This document shows positions 25,694 through 34,750 of a stretch of 61,596 nt of DNA, one piece after another. The stretch spans positions 1 through 61,596 of the forward strand of contig PXRG01000024.1 of assembly GCA_003021105.1 (NCBI GenBank). Reading direction: 5' to 3'. This DNA comes from Halobacteriales archaeon QS_1_68_17. Lineage in GTDB: Archaea > Halobacteriota > Halobacteria > Halobacteriales > Haloarculaceae. Position 1 is the first letter of the stretch, and every line of letters begins with the position of its first letter. Below the pieces are notes generated by a model. It did no database searches, was not told the DNA's origin, and saw only the letters and a program-made list of their open reading frames with translations. Made by a program: the position numbers and the translations under genes.

Positions 25694-26029
25694 CTACTCC
25701 CCGCCGCGCCGGTCGGCCTCCCGGTCCCCGGGCGTGCCCCCGTCGCTCCGGTTGCGGGCCTGTCTCCGCGCCCGATCCCAGTCGGGGCCGTCGCCCGACG
25801 GCTCCGCCTCGCTCCGGGTGCTCGTGACCTCGCCGGTCCCCGGGAAGACGAACCTGACGAGTGCTGCTCCGACGAGGAGACCGACTACCACTGCCCCGCC
25901 CAGGACCACCGGCGAAGCGTCGCCCTGGAGGGCGATCATGCCCGCCGAGACGCCCACCACCAGGACGAACGCGACTTTCACCTTGCGGGCGAACGACGAC
26001 CGCTCCGCCGAGGAGATCGGATCGACCAT
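25694..26029 (-). CDS. Small membrane protein with charged tail
   Basis: A 111-residue protein: MVDPISSAERSSFARKVKV, two membrane helices (VAFVLVVGVSAGMIALQG and VVLGGAVVVGLLVGAALVRF), then a hydrophilic Arg/Asp/Gly tail. No family recognised. Its start overlaps the stop of the NTF2-like gene (TGATG), so the two form an operon. Confidence 0.7.
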   Translation of the reverse strand: MVDPISSAERSSFARKVKVAFVLVVGVSAGMIALQGDASPVVLGGAVVVGLLVGAALVRFVFPGTGEVTSTRSEAEPSGDGPDWDRARRQARNRSDGGTPGDREADRRGGE

Positions 26030-26478
26030 CAGAGGTCCCCCGCGGTGCTGACGTGCATCCCGACGAACTCCCATTCCCGCTGGCCGTCCGTCCCGCTCCC
26101 GGTGTCGCCGGCGTCCTCCTGGCGCTCTCGCTTTTGCTCTCGCTCCCGGTCCTCTCCGGCCCGTTCGAGCGTGCCGCTCCACCGGGTGTCGAAGTCGTAC
26201 CGGATGCCCGCCGTCGTGTCGGTCCATGCCATCCGGACGTCGTCGCTGAACCAGGCGTGGCAGTCGCGTGCGGTGACAGACAGCGCCTCGCTCTCGACGG
26301 TCCAGCCGGTCGTCGTCTCGGTCTGTGCGCGGAGACCGGCCGCGAGTTCCCCGTGGCCGGTCAGCCGCTCGGAGATGCCGAACTTGACGACGGACTCCGA
26401 GTCGGCGAAGAATGGTGCCAGCGGCTCGCCGGCGCGCAGGGCGTCGTAGTAAGCCCCGATCGTCGCGTGGGCGTCCAT
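26029..26478 (-). CDS. NTF2/SnoaL-like fold protein
   Basis: A 149-residue protein. MDAHATIGAYYDALRAGEPL starts like SnoaL/NTF2-type proteins, with FFADSESVVKFGISERLTG, a Trp-containing middle (DCHAWFSDDVRMAWTDT) and a closing strand EWEFVGMHVSTAGDL. A hydrophilic insert (about residues 108-130, EDREREQKRERQEDAGDTG) separates the last strands. Such proteins bind or modify small ligands; nothing specific can be said. It is first of a pair with the small membrane protein. Confidence 0.7.
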   Translation of the reverse strand: MDAHATIGAYYDALRAGEPLAPFFADSESVVKFGISERLTGHGELAAGLRAQTETTTGWTVESEALSVTARDCHAWFSDDVRMAWTDTTAGIRYDFDTRWSGTLERAGEDREREQKRERQEDAGDTGSGTDGQREWEFVGMHVSTAGDL

Positions 26479-26503
26479 ACAGGGCGGACGGGTCCGCGCA
26501 ACT

Positions 26504-27009
26504 TCAATGGAAGCCCCGCTCGACGGACTCGTCGATCACGTCCTCGAACTCGGCGTCGAGCAACTCCTCGGCCTCCTCGAAGCTGTCCGTGAGGTCGTCC
26601 ATCCGGTCGGGACGGTCCGCGAGGTCGATGTCGGCCGGGCCGAACGCCGGGCTCTCCAGGGTCTCCATCACGTCGTCGAACAGGTCGCCGGGCGTCGTCG
26701 GCGCGTCGGCGTGGGTCTCGACGACCGCGGCCAGTTCGTTCGTCTTCTCCTCGGCCTCCTCGGGGTCGTCCGGCGGGGAGTTGACGGCGAACCGGCCGTC
26801 GCCCTCCTCGGGGAACAGCGGGTCGAGTTCGTCGTCGATGGGTTTTTCGCGTACGTCTTCAGCTGGAACACCCCCGCCGATGGATGGCCGAGGTAGAGGC
26901 CCTCCCCGATGCCCCCCGCACGGTCGCCGCCGACGGCCCGCCACCCGTCGGGGTCTGCGTCGCTCTCGACCACGTCTTCGAGGATGTCCTGCCAGTCCCT
27001 GACGCGCAT
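26504..27009 (-). pseudogene. Conserved haloarchaeal protein (DUF5783-like), broken by a short deletion and frameshift
   Basis: The start MRVRDWQDILEDVVESDADP and on to AGVFQLKTYAKNP (57 residues, to about 26838) is a well-conserved haloarchaeal N-terminus. In that frame it then turns into Ser/Thr/Arg-rich nonsense. The proper C-terminal part resumes in another frame from about 26839 (IDDELDPLFPEEGDGRFAV ... MDDLTDSFEEAEELLDAEF). As I recall the family, about 12-15 residues normally lie between these blocks, so the lesion looks like a loss of some 35-45 bases that are not a multiple of three. I know no function for the family. Confidence 0.75.
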
Positions 27010-27152
27010 GTCCCGCGGTTGGGTGTGTGCCGGAAAGTAACTGTCGGTTACGGGAACGAGGGCCCCGACGGAGGAGGCGTCGGGTGCCCGCGAACGCCGG
27101 GTGGGGGATAAGGTCAGGATAACAATGTGGCCCGCCCGCCTGTCGGCGACCG

Positions 27153-28112
27153 ATGGAGACCGAGACAGTCAGCCGGCACTGCGAGGCAGTGCTGGCGGAG
27201 GTCGCCGACGCCGTGATCGCGGACCGCGACGTCCTCGAAACGATCCTCGCCGGGTTTCTCGCCGGCGGCCACGTCCTGCTGGAGGACGTGCCCGGCACGG
27301 GCAAGACGCTGACGGCCAGGAGTTTCGCCCGGGCGCTCGGGCTGACGTTCTCCCGGGTCCAGTTTACGCCCGACATGCTCCCGGCCGACGTGACCGGGAG
27401 CCACGTCTTCGACGAGACCGCGGGCACCTTCGAGTTCAGGGAGGGGCCGCTGTTCGCGGACGTCGTCCTCGCGGACGAACTCAACCGCGCGTCGCCCAAG
27501 ACCCAGAGTGCGCTCCTCGAAGCCATGGCCGAAGGGCAGGTGACCGTCGACGGCGAGACTTACGAACTACCCGACCACTTTTTTGTCATCGCAACCCAGA
27601 ACCCCATCGAACAGGAGGGGACCTTCCCGCTGGCCGCCGCCCAGGTCGACCGCTTCGCCGTCAAGACCGCGCTCGATTATCCCGACGAACCGGGCGAGCG
27701 CGAACTGCTCGCCCGGCGGGCCGACCGCCAGAACCGCGCCGAGACGGTCGACGCGGTCCCCACGGTAGAGGACATCCAGCGCCTCCGGTGGGCACCCGAG
27801 GAGGTCCGCGTCGACGACGACGTCCGCGCTTACATCGTCGACCTGGCCAGGGCGACCCGCGAGCACGGACAGGTCGGGACCGGCGTCTCGCCCCGCGGAA
27901 CGGAGCGGCTCTTCGAGGTGGCCCGCGCCCGCGCCTGCATCGCCGGCCGGGAGTACGTGACGCCGAGCGACGTCAAACGCTCCGCGGAACCCGTGATGAC
28001 CCACCGGATGCAGTTGACGCCGGACGCCCGCGTCGACGGCGTCACGGCACGCTCGATCGTCGACTCCATCCTCGCGGAAACGCCCGTGCCCGCCGCCGTG
28101 CGGCCGGACTGA
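27153..28112 (+). CDS. MoxR-type AAA+ ATPase
   Basis: A 319-residue MoxR ATPase, a chaperone-like AAA+ protein that works with DUF58/VWA partners in maturing metal enzymes or envelope complexes. Walker A is EDVPGTGKTLTARSFA, Walker B VVLADELNRASPKTQ, sensor 1 FFVIATQNPIEQEGTFPL and the sensor 2 region VGTGVSPRGTERLF. Length is normal. The likely partner DUF58 lies on the opposite strand across a MITE, which is unusual for a pair often co-directional. The TGA stop (28110-28112) directly precedes MITE copy C. Confidence 0.93.
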   Translation: METETVSRHCEAVLAEVADAVIADRDVLETILAGFLAGGHVLLEDVPGTGKTLTARSFARALGLTFSRVQFTPDMLPADVTGSHVFDETAGTFEFREGPLFADVVLADELNRASPKTQSALLEAMAEGQVTVDGETYELPDHFFVIATQNPIEQEGTFPLAAAQVDRFAVKTALDYPDEPGERELLARRADRQNRAETVDAVPTVEDIQRLRWAPEEVRVDDDVRAYIVDLARATREHGQVGTGVSPRGTERLFEVARARACIAGREYVTPSDVKRSAEPVMTHRMQLTPDARVDGVTARSIVDSILAETPVPAAVRPD

Positions 28113-28286
28113 TAGTGATTGTTGCGATTATTTTCGCAACCACGTCACGTGAACGGTTGGTTCGCGGGCTGAAGCCCACGAATTGTGACTTCTCGACTAC
28201 GACTTCGAGGACGATGCCCAACGTCGTCTCTGGCTGAAGCCCACAAATTGTGACTTCTCGGCGGTAAAGAGTCGCAACAATCACTA
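28113..28286. mobile_element. MITE copy C with a 65-bp internal partial duplication
   Basis: Ends are as in copies A and B (GTGATTGTTGCGA from 28115, TCGCAACAATCAC to 28284) with flanking TA. It is 174 bp instead of 109, because a 65-bp insert (28196-28260) carries a second copy of the GGCTGAAGCCCAC...TGTGACTTCTCG segment next to an unrelated 36-bp piece. It follows the moxR TGA stop directly and ends 15 bases before the stop of the convergent membrane-protein gene. Confidence 0.85.
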
Positions 28287-28301
28287 TGAGGCCGTCGGCC
28301 G

Positions 28302-28985
28302 TCACCAGTAGAGGCTCGCCACGAGCACGACGGCGGCGAGCAGTAACAGGAGGAGACCGGCGAGCGACAGCCCGCCGATGCCGATTGTCGCTAGAGCCAG
28401 CGTCACGCCGACGCCGACGCCCCCCATCAGGAGGGTGCCCCCGGCGTGGACCAGTTCGGATCTGGCCGTCCGGGCGGCGGCACCCGCCTGCCGGCCGAGC
28501 AACACCGCCTGTCGTCCCACGTCCCACGCCGCGACGCCCGCGGCCGCGGCGACCAGCAGGAACGCGGGTCCCGCCTCCCGGAAGAGACCGCTGCCGACGA
28601 CGCCGAGCAACACCAGCGCGCCCCCGAGCGAGACGAGTCGCCCGCTCCAGGACTCGCGGACCGGGAGCAGGCCGAGCCCCAGGGCGACGACGCCGACCAG
28701 TCCGGGACCGAGTTCGGCCCACTCGGCGGGCCGGAGCGACCCCCCGAGGAACAGCCCGCCCGCGGCGAGCCCGGCCGCGAGACACGCCACGGCGAGCGCC
28801 GCTGGGAGCGCCCGAGACCCCGGTTCCCTGCGGGCGATGGTCCGCGCCGCAAACAACGTCCCCACGCCCGCGAGCACCGCCACGAGGGCCCCGATCTGGG
28901 TCGGCGTCGACGCCACGGTCGCGGTGGCCGCGGCCGCCAGGCCCAGCGCGAGCCCGCTCCCGGGGCGGGTCGGCCGTGCCGTCAT
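28302..28985 (-). CDS. Multi-helix membrane protein of the MoxR/DUF58 cluster
   Basis: A 227-residue, Ala/Gly/Leu-rich integral membrane protein with about seven helices, for example LPAALAVACLAAGLAAGGLF, FLLVAAAAGVAAWDVGRQA and LSLAGLLLLLLAAVVLVASL. I believe this is the family catalogued as DUF7519, regularly found beside DUF58 in haloarchaea. It is last in the operon, 11 bp after DUF58. Confidence 0.7.
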   Translation of the reverse strand: MTARPTRPGSGLALGLAAAATATVASTPTQIGALVAVLAGVGTLFAARTIARREPGSRALPAALAVACLAAGLAAGGLFLGGSLRPAEWAELGPGLVGVVALGLGLLPVRESWSGRLVSLGGALVLLGVVGSGLFREAGPAFLLVAAAAGVAAWDVGRQAVLLGRQAGAAARTARSELVHAGGTLLMGGVGVGVTLALATIGIGGLSLAGLLLLLLAAVVLVASLYW

Positions 28986-28996
28986 CGAGGCGGTGG

Positions 28997-30310
28997 TCAC
29001 CGCGCCAGACCCTCCCGCGAGCGTGCGAGTGCGGCCGGGAGGGCTTCGTCGCGCTCCCACTCGATCACGTCGACCCCGGCTCCGCGGAGCCGTGCGATCC
29101 GGTTGGTCCGCTCGACGGCCGCCAGGCGACCGCCGGCTCCGGCCCCGTCGCTGTCGATCGGATCGGGCGCGATCACGGTCACCGGAGCGACCGCCGAGAG
29201 CGTCGCCGCGGTCTCGACCGGGAAGTCGTCGCACAGCGGGGAGAGCAAAACGAGCTGTCGCCCGTCGAGTCGGGCGCGCAGCTGTTCCCGCTGGCGTTCG
29301 AACTCCCGGGGAGCGGCCGCCTGCTCCCCGTCCTCGTCTCCGTCTGCGGCTTCGTCTCGCTGTTCGTCGGTCGGGTAGCCGGCGTCGAGCGCGGGATGGG
29401 CCGCGATGGCGCATCTCGTCGCCGCCACGGCGGCGGGTGACCGCGAAGGCCGGTGCCAGCACAGCGACGGGCCGAGCGACGCGAAGCCGACGGGCACGTC
29501 CCGGTCGGCGAGAGCGGCCACGAGCCGGCCGGCACCACTCAGACACCGGGCAGCACCGTGGATCCGGTCCGGCGGCCCGCGGCAGGCCGCGGGCCGGGCG
29601 TCCGCGCAGACCAGGACCGCCGCCTGGTGGCGCTCGCGGAACTCGACGGTGGCGAGGTCGCCGGTTCGGGCGAACCGCCGCCAGTCGATCCGGCCGAGCG
29701 GATCGCCCGGGTGGTACTCCCCCAGTCGGGCGAAGGCGGTGCCGGTCCCGCTCGTCTCGCTCTCGACGGCACCCGGGAACGGCAGCGTCGGATCGAGCGG
29801 CGGCCTCGTCTCCCGTGCGGTCGGACAGTCGAGTTCGGTCGGCGCGTCGACGGTCGTTTCGACCTCGGTCCCGCCGCTCGCGTCCCGGGCGAGGACCGTC
29901 GCGGGGCGGAACCGGTGGAGACCGGGATCCACGGCCACTTCGTAGGTCCAGGTCGCCGATTCGCCGGGCCGGAGCGCCGTGGCGTGCCTCGGCGTGCCCG
30001 AAACGACCCGCGCCAGCGCGGGCACGCCGTCGACGACGGAGACGTCCGGGAGCGTCCGGTCGCCGTCGTTCCGGAGCGTGACGCGAACCGAAACCGGTTC
30101 GTCCGGCGCGGGCGAGGCGGGGTCGACCGACCGATCCAGGGACAGCGAGGGGTCCGGCGGAGTGGTCAGGTGCGGATAGCTCGCGTACGCGACCGCCACG
30201 CCCGCGACCAGCAACACCCGGGGTTGCTTGGCGAGGAGGGCGACCGCCGCCGCGACGAGCGCGAGCGCGACCACGGCGCGCCACCGGCCCGTCCGCCGAA
30301 CTGTGGTCAC
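28997..30310 (-). CDS. DUF58 domain protein
   Basis: A 437-residue protein. Two N-terminal membrane helices (VVALALVAAAVALLAKQPRV region) lead to an Ig-like external domain (VSVRVTLRNDGDRTLPDV). The DUF58 core is GRIDWRRFARTGDLATVEF, followed by a VWA-like part with ADRDVPVGFASLG. An acidic insert (EAADGDEDGEQAA) lies near residue 320. DUF58 proteins act with MoxR, perhaps as substrates or adaptors in the membrane. GTG 30310 overlaps the preceding stop (GTGA), which fixes the start. Confidence 0.88.
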   Translation of the reverse strand: MTTVRRTGRWRAVVALALVAAAVALLAKQPRVLLVAGVAVAYASYPHLTTPPDPSLSLDRSVDPASPAPDEPVSVRVTLRNDGDRTLPDVSVVDGVPALARVVSGTPRHATALRPGESATWTYEVAVDPGLHRFRPATVLARDASGGTEVETTVDAPTELDCPTARETRPPLDPTLPFPGAVESETSGTGTAFARLGEYHPGDPLGRIDWRRFARTGDLATVEFRERHQAAVLVCADARPAACRGPPDRIHGAARCLSGAGRLVAALADRDVPVGFASLGPSLCWHRPSRSPAAVAATRCAIAAHPALDAGYPTDEQRDEAADGDEDGEQAAAPREFERQREQLRARLDGRQLVLLSPLCDDFPVETAATLSAVAPVTVIAPDPIDSDGAGAGGRLAAVERTNRIARLRGAGVDVIEWERDEALPAALARSREGLAR

Positions 30311-30891
30311 GACTCCTCGCCCTCCGACAGCCGGGCGATTGCCTCGGCGGTCCGCCGGGCGCGGAGCCGGAAGCGCCCCCGCGCCGACCGACTCGTCCAC
30401 CCGCCGTCGGCACGTTCCTCGGCCAGGGTGGCCGCGGCGACCTCGTCGTCGGTCCAGTCCCCGGTGGCGACCCGCTCGGCCGCGGCCGGCCGACTGCACC
30501 CGTCCTGGCGGGCCAGTGTGTCGATCGCCGCCCTGCGGAGCCGCCGGCGGACCCGCTCGCGTCGTTCCGCCGAGCCGTCACCGATCCCGCCCGGACCGCC
30601 GTCGAACAGTGCGTCCAGGTCGCTGCCCGGCGGTTCGCCAGTCGGCACGCCCTCGACCGGTGGCGTACTGGCCGTCTCGACACCGGTCACGGCCTGGCGT
30701 ATCAACACGGCCGCGAGTACCACGACCGCCACCACCCCGGGGACGGCCACGAGGAGGTAGTCGTTGCCGGCCAGCGCGAGCAGTGCCTCGACAGGTATCA
30801 GCGAGCGCGTGCCCGGAAGCACCACGGTGAGCGCGCCGACCAGGAAGATCGCAAAGCCGACCAGCGTCGACGCGAGGCGGCGTCGGTTCAC
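30307..30891 (-). CDS. Membrane protein of the MoxR/DUF58 cluster (DUF7269-like)
   Basis: A 194-residue protein with two N-terminal helices (LVGFAIFLVGALTVVLPG and YLLVAVPGVVAVVVLAAVLI), then a cytosolic helical domain rich in Arg and Glu (RRLRRAAIDTLARQDGCSRP, WTDDEVAAATLAEE). I believe it is the family called DUF7269. GTG starts and GTGA overlaps on both sides show tight coupling with DUF4129 and DUF58. Confidence 0.7.
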   Translation of the reverse strand: MNRRRLASTLVGFAIFLVGALTVVLPGTRSLIPVEALLALAGNDYLLVAVPGVVAVVVLAAVLIRQAVTGVETASTPPVEGVPTGEPPGSDLDALFDGGPGGIGDGSAERRERVRRRLRRAAIDTLARQDGCSRPAAAERVATGDWTDDEVAAATLAEERADGGWTSRSARGRFRLRARRTAEAIARLSEGEES

Positions 30892-31766
30892 TGTCCGGTC
30901 GCCCCCGTCCAGTCGTCGATTGCTCGGAGGGCACCCCGCGCGCGCTGCACCCGCTCGTCGGTCGGTGGTGCGCCACCGTACCGGACCTCCTCGAACGTCT
31001 GCCGGAGCGTTTCGACGGCGTCCGGATCGAGACCGGCGTCGACGGCCGCACGCGCACACTCCACGGCAGTCATCGTCTCCACGTCCCGGTTCTCGATGAT
31101 CGGTTCCGCGTTTCCGCCGTCGGTCGCCGGGGCCGCGTCGCGGCCGCCGTCGGTCGTCCGTCCCGCCTCACCGTCGTCGATCATCGTTTCCACGGTCCGG
31201 CCGTCCCCGGCGAGCAGTGCCCTGAATGCCAGCCAGGCCGCGACCACCTCGTTCTGTGGGACCGGCGGTTCCCCGGTCGCCTTCCGGCCGTCATCCGGTG
31301 ACAGCGCCGCCAGGAGTCGGTCCCGGTAGCGGTAGCCGAGCACGGCGAGGATTCCAAGGAGTGCCGCCGGGAGCAGGGGAAGCCGGGACAGCCATGCCAG
31401 CAACCTGGCCAGGAGGTCCGGCGGGACGATCCGGGTGCCGGACGACTGGCTCGACTGGCTCTGTCTCCCGGACGCACCCGCGGAACTCCCGCCCCCCGAT
31501 TCCTCGCCCGAGTCGCCGGCGCTACTCGCCGACTCGGCCCCCTCGGCCCCGCCAGTAGTCGCCTGTTCGCTCCCCGCTGTATCGGGCTTGACCGCCTCGA
31601 CGAGGCGCTGTGCGTCGCCGCGGCTGATCGGGAGCACGTCGTAGTTCGGATCGACCACGTCGTCGGGGTCGGTCGACACGGTTGCGTCGAGCGCACCGGC
31701 CGACGCGACGACAGCCACGAGACAGAACCCTGCCACAACCAGCGTGAGCGTCCGGTCCCGGTTCAC
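30888..31766 (-). CDS. DUF4129 domain protein
   Basis: A 292-residue membrane protein. The N-terminal helix LTLVVAGFCLVAVVASAGAL leads to an external region with a low-complexity Ser/Gly stretch. A second helix (LPLLPAALLGILAVLGYRYR) leads to the cytosolic DUF4129 domain, with NEVVAAWLAFRALLAGDG and the conserved ending TLRQTFEEVRYGGAPPTDERV. DUF4129 is often fused or adjacent to transglutaminase-like and MoxR/DUF58 genes. It is first in this operon; GTG 31766 precedes the first membrane helix. Confidence 0.82.
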   Translation of the reverse strand: MNRDRTLTLVVAGFCLVAVVASAGALDATVSTDPDDVVDPNYDVLPISRGDAQRLVEAVKPDTAGSEQATTGGAEGAESASSAGDSGEESGGGSSAGASGRQSQSSQSSGTRIVPPDLLARLLAWLSRLPLLPAALLGILAVLGYRYRDRLLAALSPDDGRKATGEPPVPQNEVVAAWLAFRALLAGDGRTVETMIDDGEAGRTTDGGRDAAPATDGGNAEPIIENRDVETMTAVECARAAVDAGLDPDAVETLRQTFEEVRYGGAPPTDERVQRARGALRAIDDWTGATGQ

Positions 31767-32026
31767 GGTATCCACCCTATCCTGACGTCCCGCGGGTTTT
31801 GTTATAGGTCGCGTATCCGGTCGGGCTACTGCCACGTTCCTCGTCACGGCTGAGCGATTTTACGTCACAGCGGACGCGGCGACGAATAAGGAGACCTTAC
31901 CGTGCCGATCCAGACGGAGTGGACACTACCGGAAGGCGGTCGCGGGGCCGGCCGCCGCGCGCCCGGAGTGTGGTCGCGCCGGGACGGCCCCGAGAGTTTT
32001 TGCCCGCGCCGCACGTCCGGACGGCC

Positions 32027-34702
32027 GTGGACATCAGGGGACCGGTCATCGACGTCGGCGAACAGCGGACGGTCGAGACGAGCAACGGCACGAGCGACCT
32101 CGCGGAGGTGACGGTCAGGCCCGACGAGGGACGTTCGGCCCCGGTCCAGGTGACGCTGTGGGGGAAGTGGTCCGGGACTGCCGACTACCTCGACCCCGGG
32201 ATGGAACTGCTGGTGACGGACGTCGAGGAACGCGAGTACCGGGGCGAGATCCAGTACACGACGACTGGCGGATCATACGTCGTCGTGGAACCGGGCTTCG
32301 TGGTTGACGTCACCTCGATCAGGTCGTGGGTCCAGTGTCCCCGGATGTACTACCTGAACAAACTCTCCGGGACGCCGCTGAACTATCCGGTGGTGAAAGG
32401 GACCATCGTTCACGAGGTGTTCGGCGACCTGTTGCGCGGCCGGGACCTCGACGCGGCCGTCGGGGAACAGGTCGCGGCTGCCGGCCTGGAACTGGGGTTG
32501 CTCGACAGGGACTCCGGGGACGTGACCGCGGACGTCCGGGACCACGCGCGCGCCATCGAGGGGTGGCTCCAGCAGGGAACGCTCGCGGGCACCGACGAGT
32601 GGCGGAGCGAGCAGACGCTCGTCGGCGAGACGTTCGGCATCAAGGGCCGGGCCGACGCCGTCAGGCGCGGCATGCCGGTCGAACTGAAGACCGGCAAGAA
32701 CACCGACCGCGAACCGCGGTTCCACGACAAGGTGCAGGCCGCCGCGTACGCGCTGATCCTGGGAGAGCGCGGCGAGACGCCGAACACCGGTACCCTGCTG
32801 TACACGAAGAACGCGGCGGTCGACCGGACCGAGGCGTCCGGTGACCTGTCGCCGGCCAAGGAGTTCCCCGTCGGGCCGGGTCTGCTGCAGTTCGTCGTTC
32901 GCGCGCGGAACGAACTGGCCGCGATGGAGGCCGACGTCGGCGTGCCCACGGGGTACGAGGCCGACGCGCGCTGCGAGTACTGTTTCGAGCAGGACACCTG
33001 CATGGCCGTCTCGGGCCGACTGGACCAGGAATCGAAGGCGGGGCGCGTCGGGACGCCGGTCCCGGAGGCCGAGCGCGACTACTTCGACCGGTTCTACCGG
33101 GCGATCGAGGAGGAACGCCGCGAGATACACGCGGAGTACGCCAAACTCTGGCGGCAGGGGGCCGACGAAAGAGCGGCCGACGACCGGGCCCTGATCGGCC
33201 TGGAACCGGTCGGCCGGCGGGAACTGCCGGGCGGCCGGTGGGAACTCCGCGCCGAGGCGACGGGTGCCGTCTCGAAGATCCGCGAGGGCGATCTGGTGCT
33301 CGCCAGCGACGGCCACCCGATCAGGGGGAAGGCCGAACTCGCGCGGGTCGAGCGACTCGGCGGCGGCCCGGACGCCGACGAACCCGGCGAAATCGTCGTC
33401 ACGGCGGACGAACCCGTCGAGTTGCGACGGCTCGACGTCTACCCCTCGGAACTCTCGCCCGACCGGATGCTGACCGCGCTCCACGACGCGATCCTGACAC
33501 AGCCACCCGCACGGAAGGACGTCCTGTTCGGCCGGGCCGACCCGGAGTTCGCCACCGTCGAGGGAACGTTCGTCGACAACAACGAGACGCAAGACCGGGC
33601 GGTCGCGCGGGCGGTCGGGGCCGAGGACTTCGCGCTGATCCACGGCCCGCCGGGGACCGGCAAGACCTACGCGCTCGCGCGCATCGTGCGGGCGCTCGTC
33701 GACCGCGGCGACCGCGTGTTGCTCTCGGCGTTCACGAACCGCGCGGTCGACAACGCCATGGAAGCGCTCGTCGACCAGGGGTTCGACGACCTCCTCCGGG
33801 TGGGGACTGAGACGGGCGTGCGCGAGGACATGCGGGAGTATCGGCTGGCCCGCGAGGGCGACCCGTCGACGCTCGCGGCGCGGTTGCGCGAGGCCCCCGT
33901 CGTCGCGGCGACGACGGCATCGTGTGGCTCCCGGATCATGCGCACCCAGTCGTTCGACGCCGCCGTCGTCGACGAGGCGGGGCAGTTGACCGAACCCGCC
34001 ACGCTGGCGGCGACGAATCTCGCCGACCGGTTCGTGCTGATCGGCGACCACGTCCAGTTGCCGCCGGTCGTCCGCGCGGAGAACGACCTCCGGCGGTCGC
34101 TGTTCGAACGACTGATCGACGACCACCCCGGGGCAGGCGTCATGCTCGACCGCCAGTACCGGATGGCACAGCGCATCCAGGCGTTCCCGTCCCGGGAGTT
34201 CTACGACGGCCAGTTGCGCCCGGCGAACGGCGGGGGCGCGGGCCGACACCTCGGCGACCTGCCGGGCGTCGACACCGGCGCGCTCCCGGAGTACCTCCGG
34301 GACAGGGTCGCATTCGTCGATCCCGACGGCCGGGCCGAGGGCAACACGAACCCCCAGGAGGCGGCCGCCGTCGCCGAAATCGTGGGCGCGTACCTCGACG
34401 CTGGCGTCCCGGCAGGGGACGTCGGCGTGATCGCCCCGTACCGGGCACAGGTCGCCGAAATCGCCGGGCGACTCCCGCCGGGCGTCGCGGTCGACACGGT
34501 CGACCGGTTCCAGGGATCGAGCGAGGAGGTGATCGTCGTCTCCTTCGTCGCCACCGGTTCCCTCGACGGACCGATCTTCGAGGACTACCGGCGGATGAAC
34601 GTCGCGCTGACCCGCGCCAAACGGGCGCTCGTGCTCGTGGGCGACGCCGACGCGCTCGAATCCGACCCCGTCTATCGGCGGATGGTCGAGTGGGCGCGGT
34701 AG
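32027..34702 (+). CDS. Dna2-like nuclease-helicase (OB-fold, Cas4/RecB-type nuclease, SF1 helicase)
   Basis: An 891-residue multi-domain enzyme. Residues 1-90 look like an OB-fold (DLAEVTVRPDEGR, VQVTLWGKWSGTADYL). A PD-(D/E)XK Cas4-like nuclease follows, with a 4Fe-4S cluster formed by Cys of SWVQCPRMYY (about 102) and CEYCFEQDTC (about 315-325), and catalytic GRADAVRRGMPVELKTGK. The Upf1/Dna2-type SF1 helicase has Walker [15 protein letters not shown] (about 540), DEAGQLTEPA, LDRQYRMAQR, DRFQGSSEEVIVVSF and MNVALTRAKRALVLVGD. The order matches eukaryotic Dna2, acting in flap and double-strand-end processing. I start at GTG 32027 (VDIRGPVIDVGEQ), about 27 bases from an AGTTTTT TATA-like patch; an in-frame GTG at 31919 is less likely. 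Confidence 0.9.
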   Translation: MDIRGPVIDVGEQRTVETSNGTSDLAEVTVRPDEGRSAPVQVTLWGKWSGTADYLDPGMELLVTDVEEREYRGEIQYTTTGGSYVVVEPGFVVDVTSIRSWVQCPRMYYLNKLSGTPLNYPVVKGTIVHEVFGDLLRGRDLDAAVGEQVAAAGLELGLLDRDSGDVTADVRDHARAIEGWLQQGTLAGTDEWRSEQTLVGETFGIKGRADAVRRGMPVELKTGKNTDREPRFHDKVQAAAYALILGERGETPNTGTLLYTKNAAVDRTEASGDLSPAKEFPVGPGLLQFVVRARNELAAMEADVGVPTGYEADARCEYCFEQDTCMAVSGRLDQESKAGRVGTPVPEAERDYFDRFYRAIEEERREIHAEYAKLWRQGADERAADDRALIGLEPVGRRELPGGRWELRAEATGAVSKIREGDLVLASDGHPIRGKAELARVERLGGGPDADEPGEIVVTADEPVELRRLDVYPSELSPDRMLTALHDAILTQPPARKDVLFGRADPEFATVEGTFVDNNETQDRAVARAVGAEDFALIHGPPGTGKTYALARIVRALVDRGDRVLLSAFTNRAVDNAMEALVDQGFDDLLRVGTETGVREDMREYRLAREGDPSTLAARLREAPVVAATTASCGSRIMRTQSFDAAVVDEAGQLTEPATLAATNLADRFVLIGDHVQLPPVVRAENDLRRSLFERLIDDHPGAGVMLDRQYRMAQRIQAFPSREFYDGQLRPANGGGAGRHLGDLPGVDTGALPEYLRDRVAFVDPDGRAEGNTNPQEAAAVAEIVGAYLDAGVPAGDVGVIAPYRAQVAEIAGRLPPGVAVDTVDRFQGSSEEVIVVSFVATGSLDGPIFEDYRRMNVALTRAKRALVLVGDADALESDPVYRRMVEWAR

Positions 34703-34750
34703 GTCATCGCCGGCGGGCAGTTTAACCGTCGCAGTGTGGTATCGACGGGC

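Noticed and set aside
26504-27009. Programmed frameshift instead of a pseudogene
   Set aside because: No slippery sequence, and conserved residues between the two frames appear to be missing, which fits a deletion better.
28302-30683. A single very long minus-strand frame across two membrane-cluster genes
   Set aside because: It is a GC-driven shadow: only its last 228 codons form a real membrane protein, and the rest is antisense-like Arg-rich sequence overlapping DUF58 in another frame.
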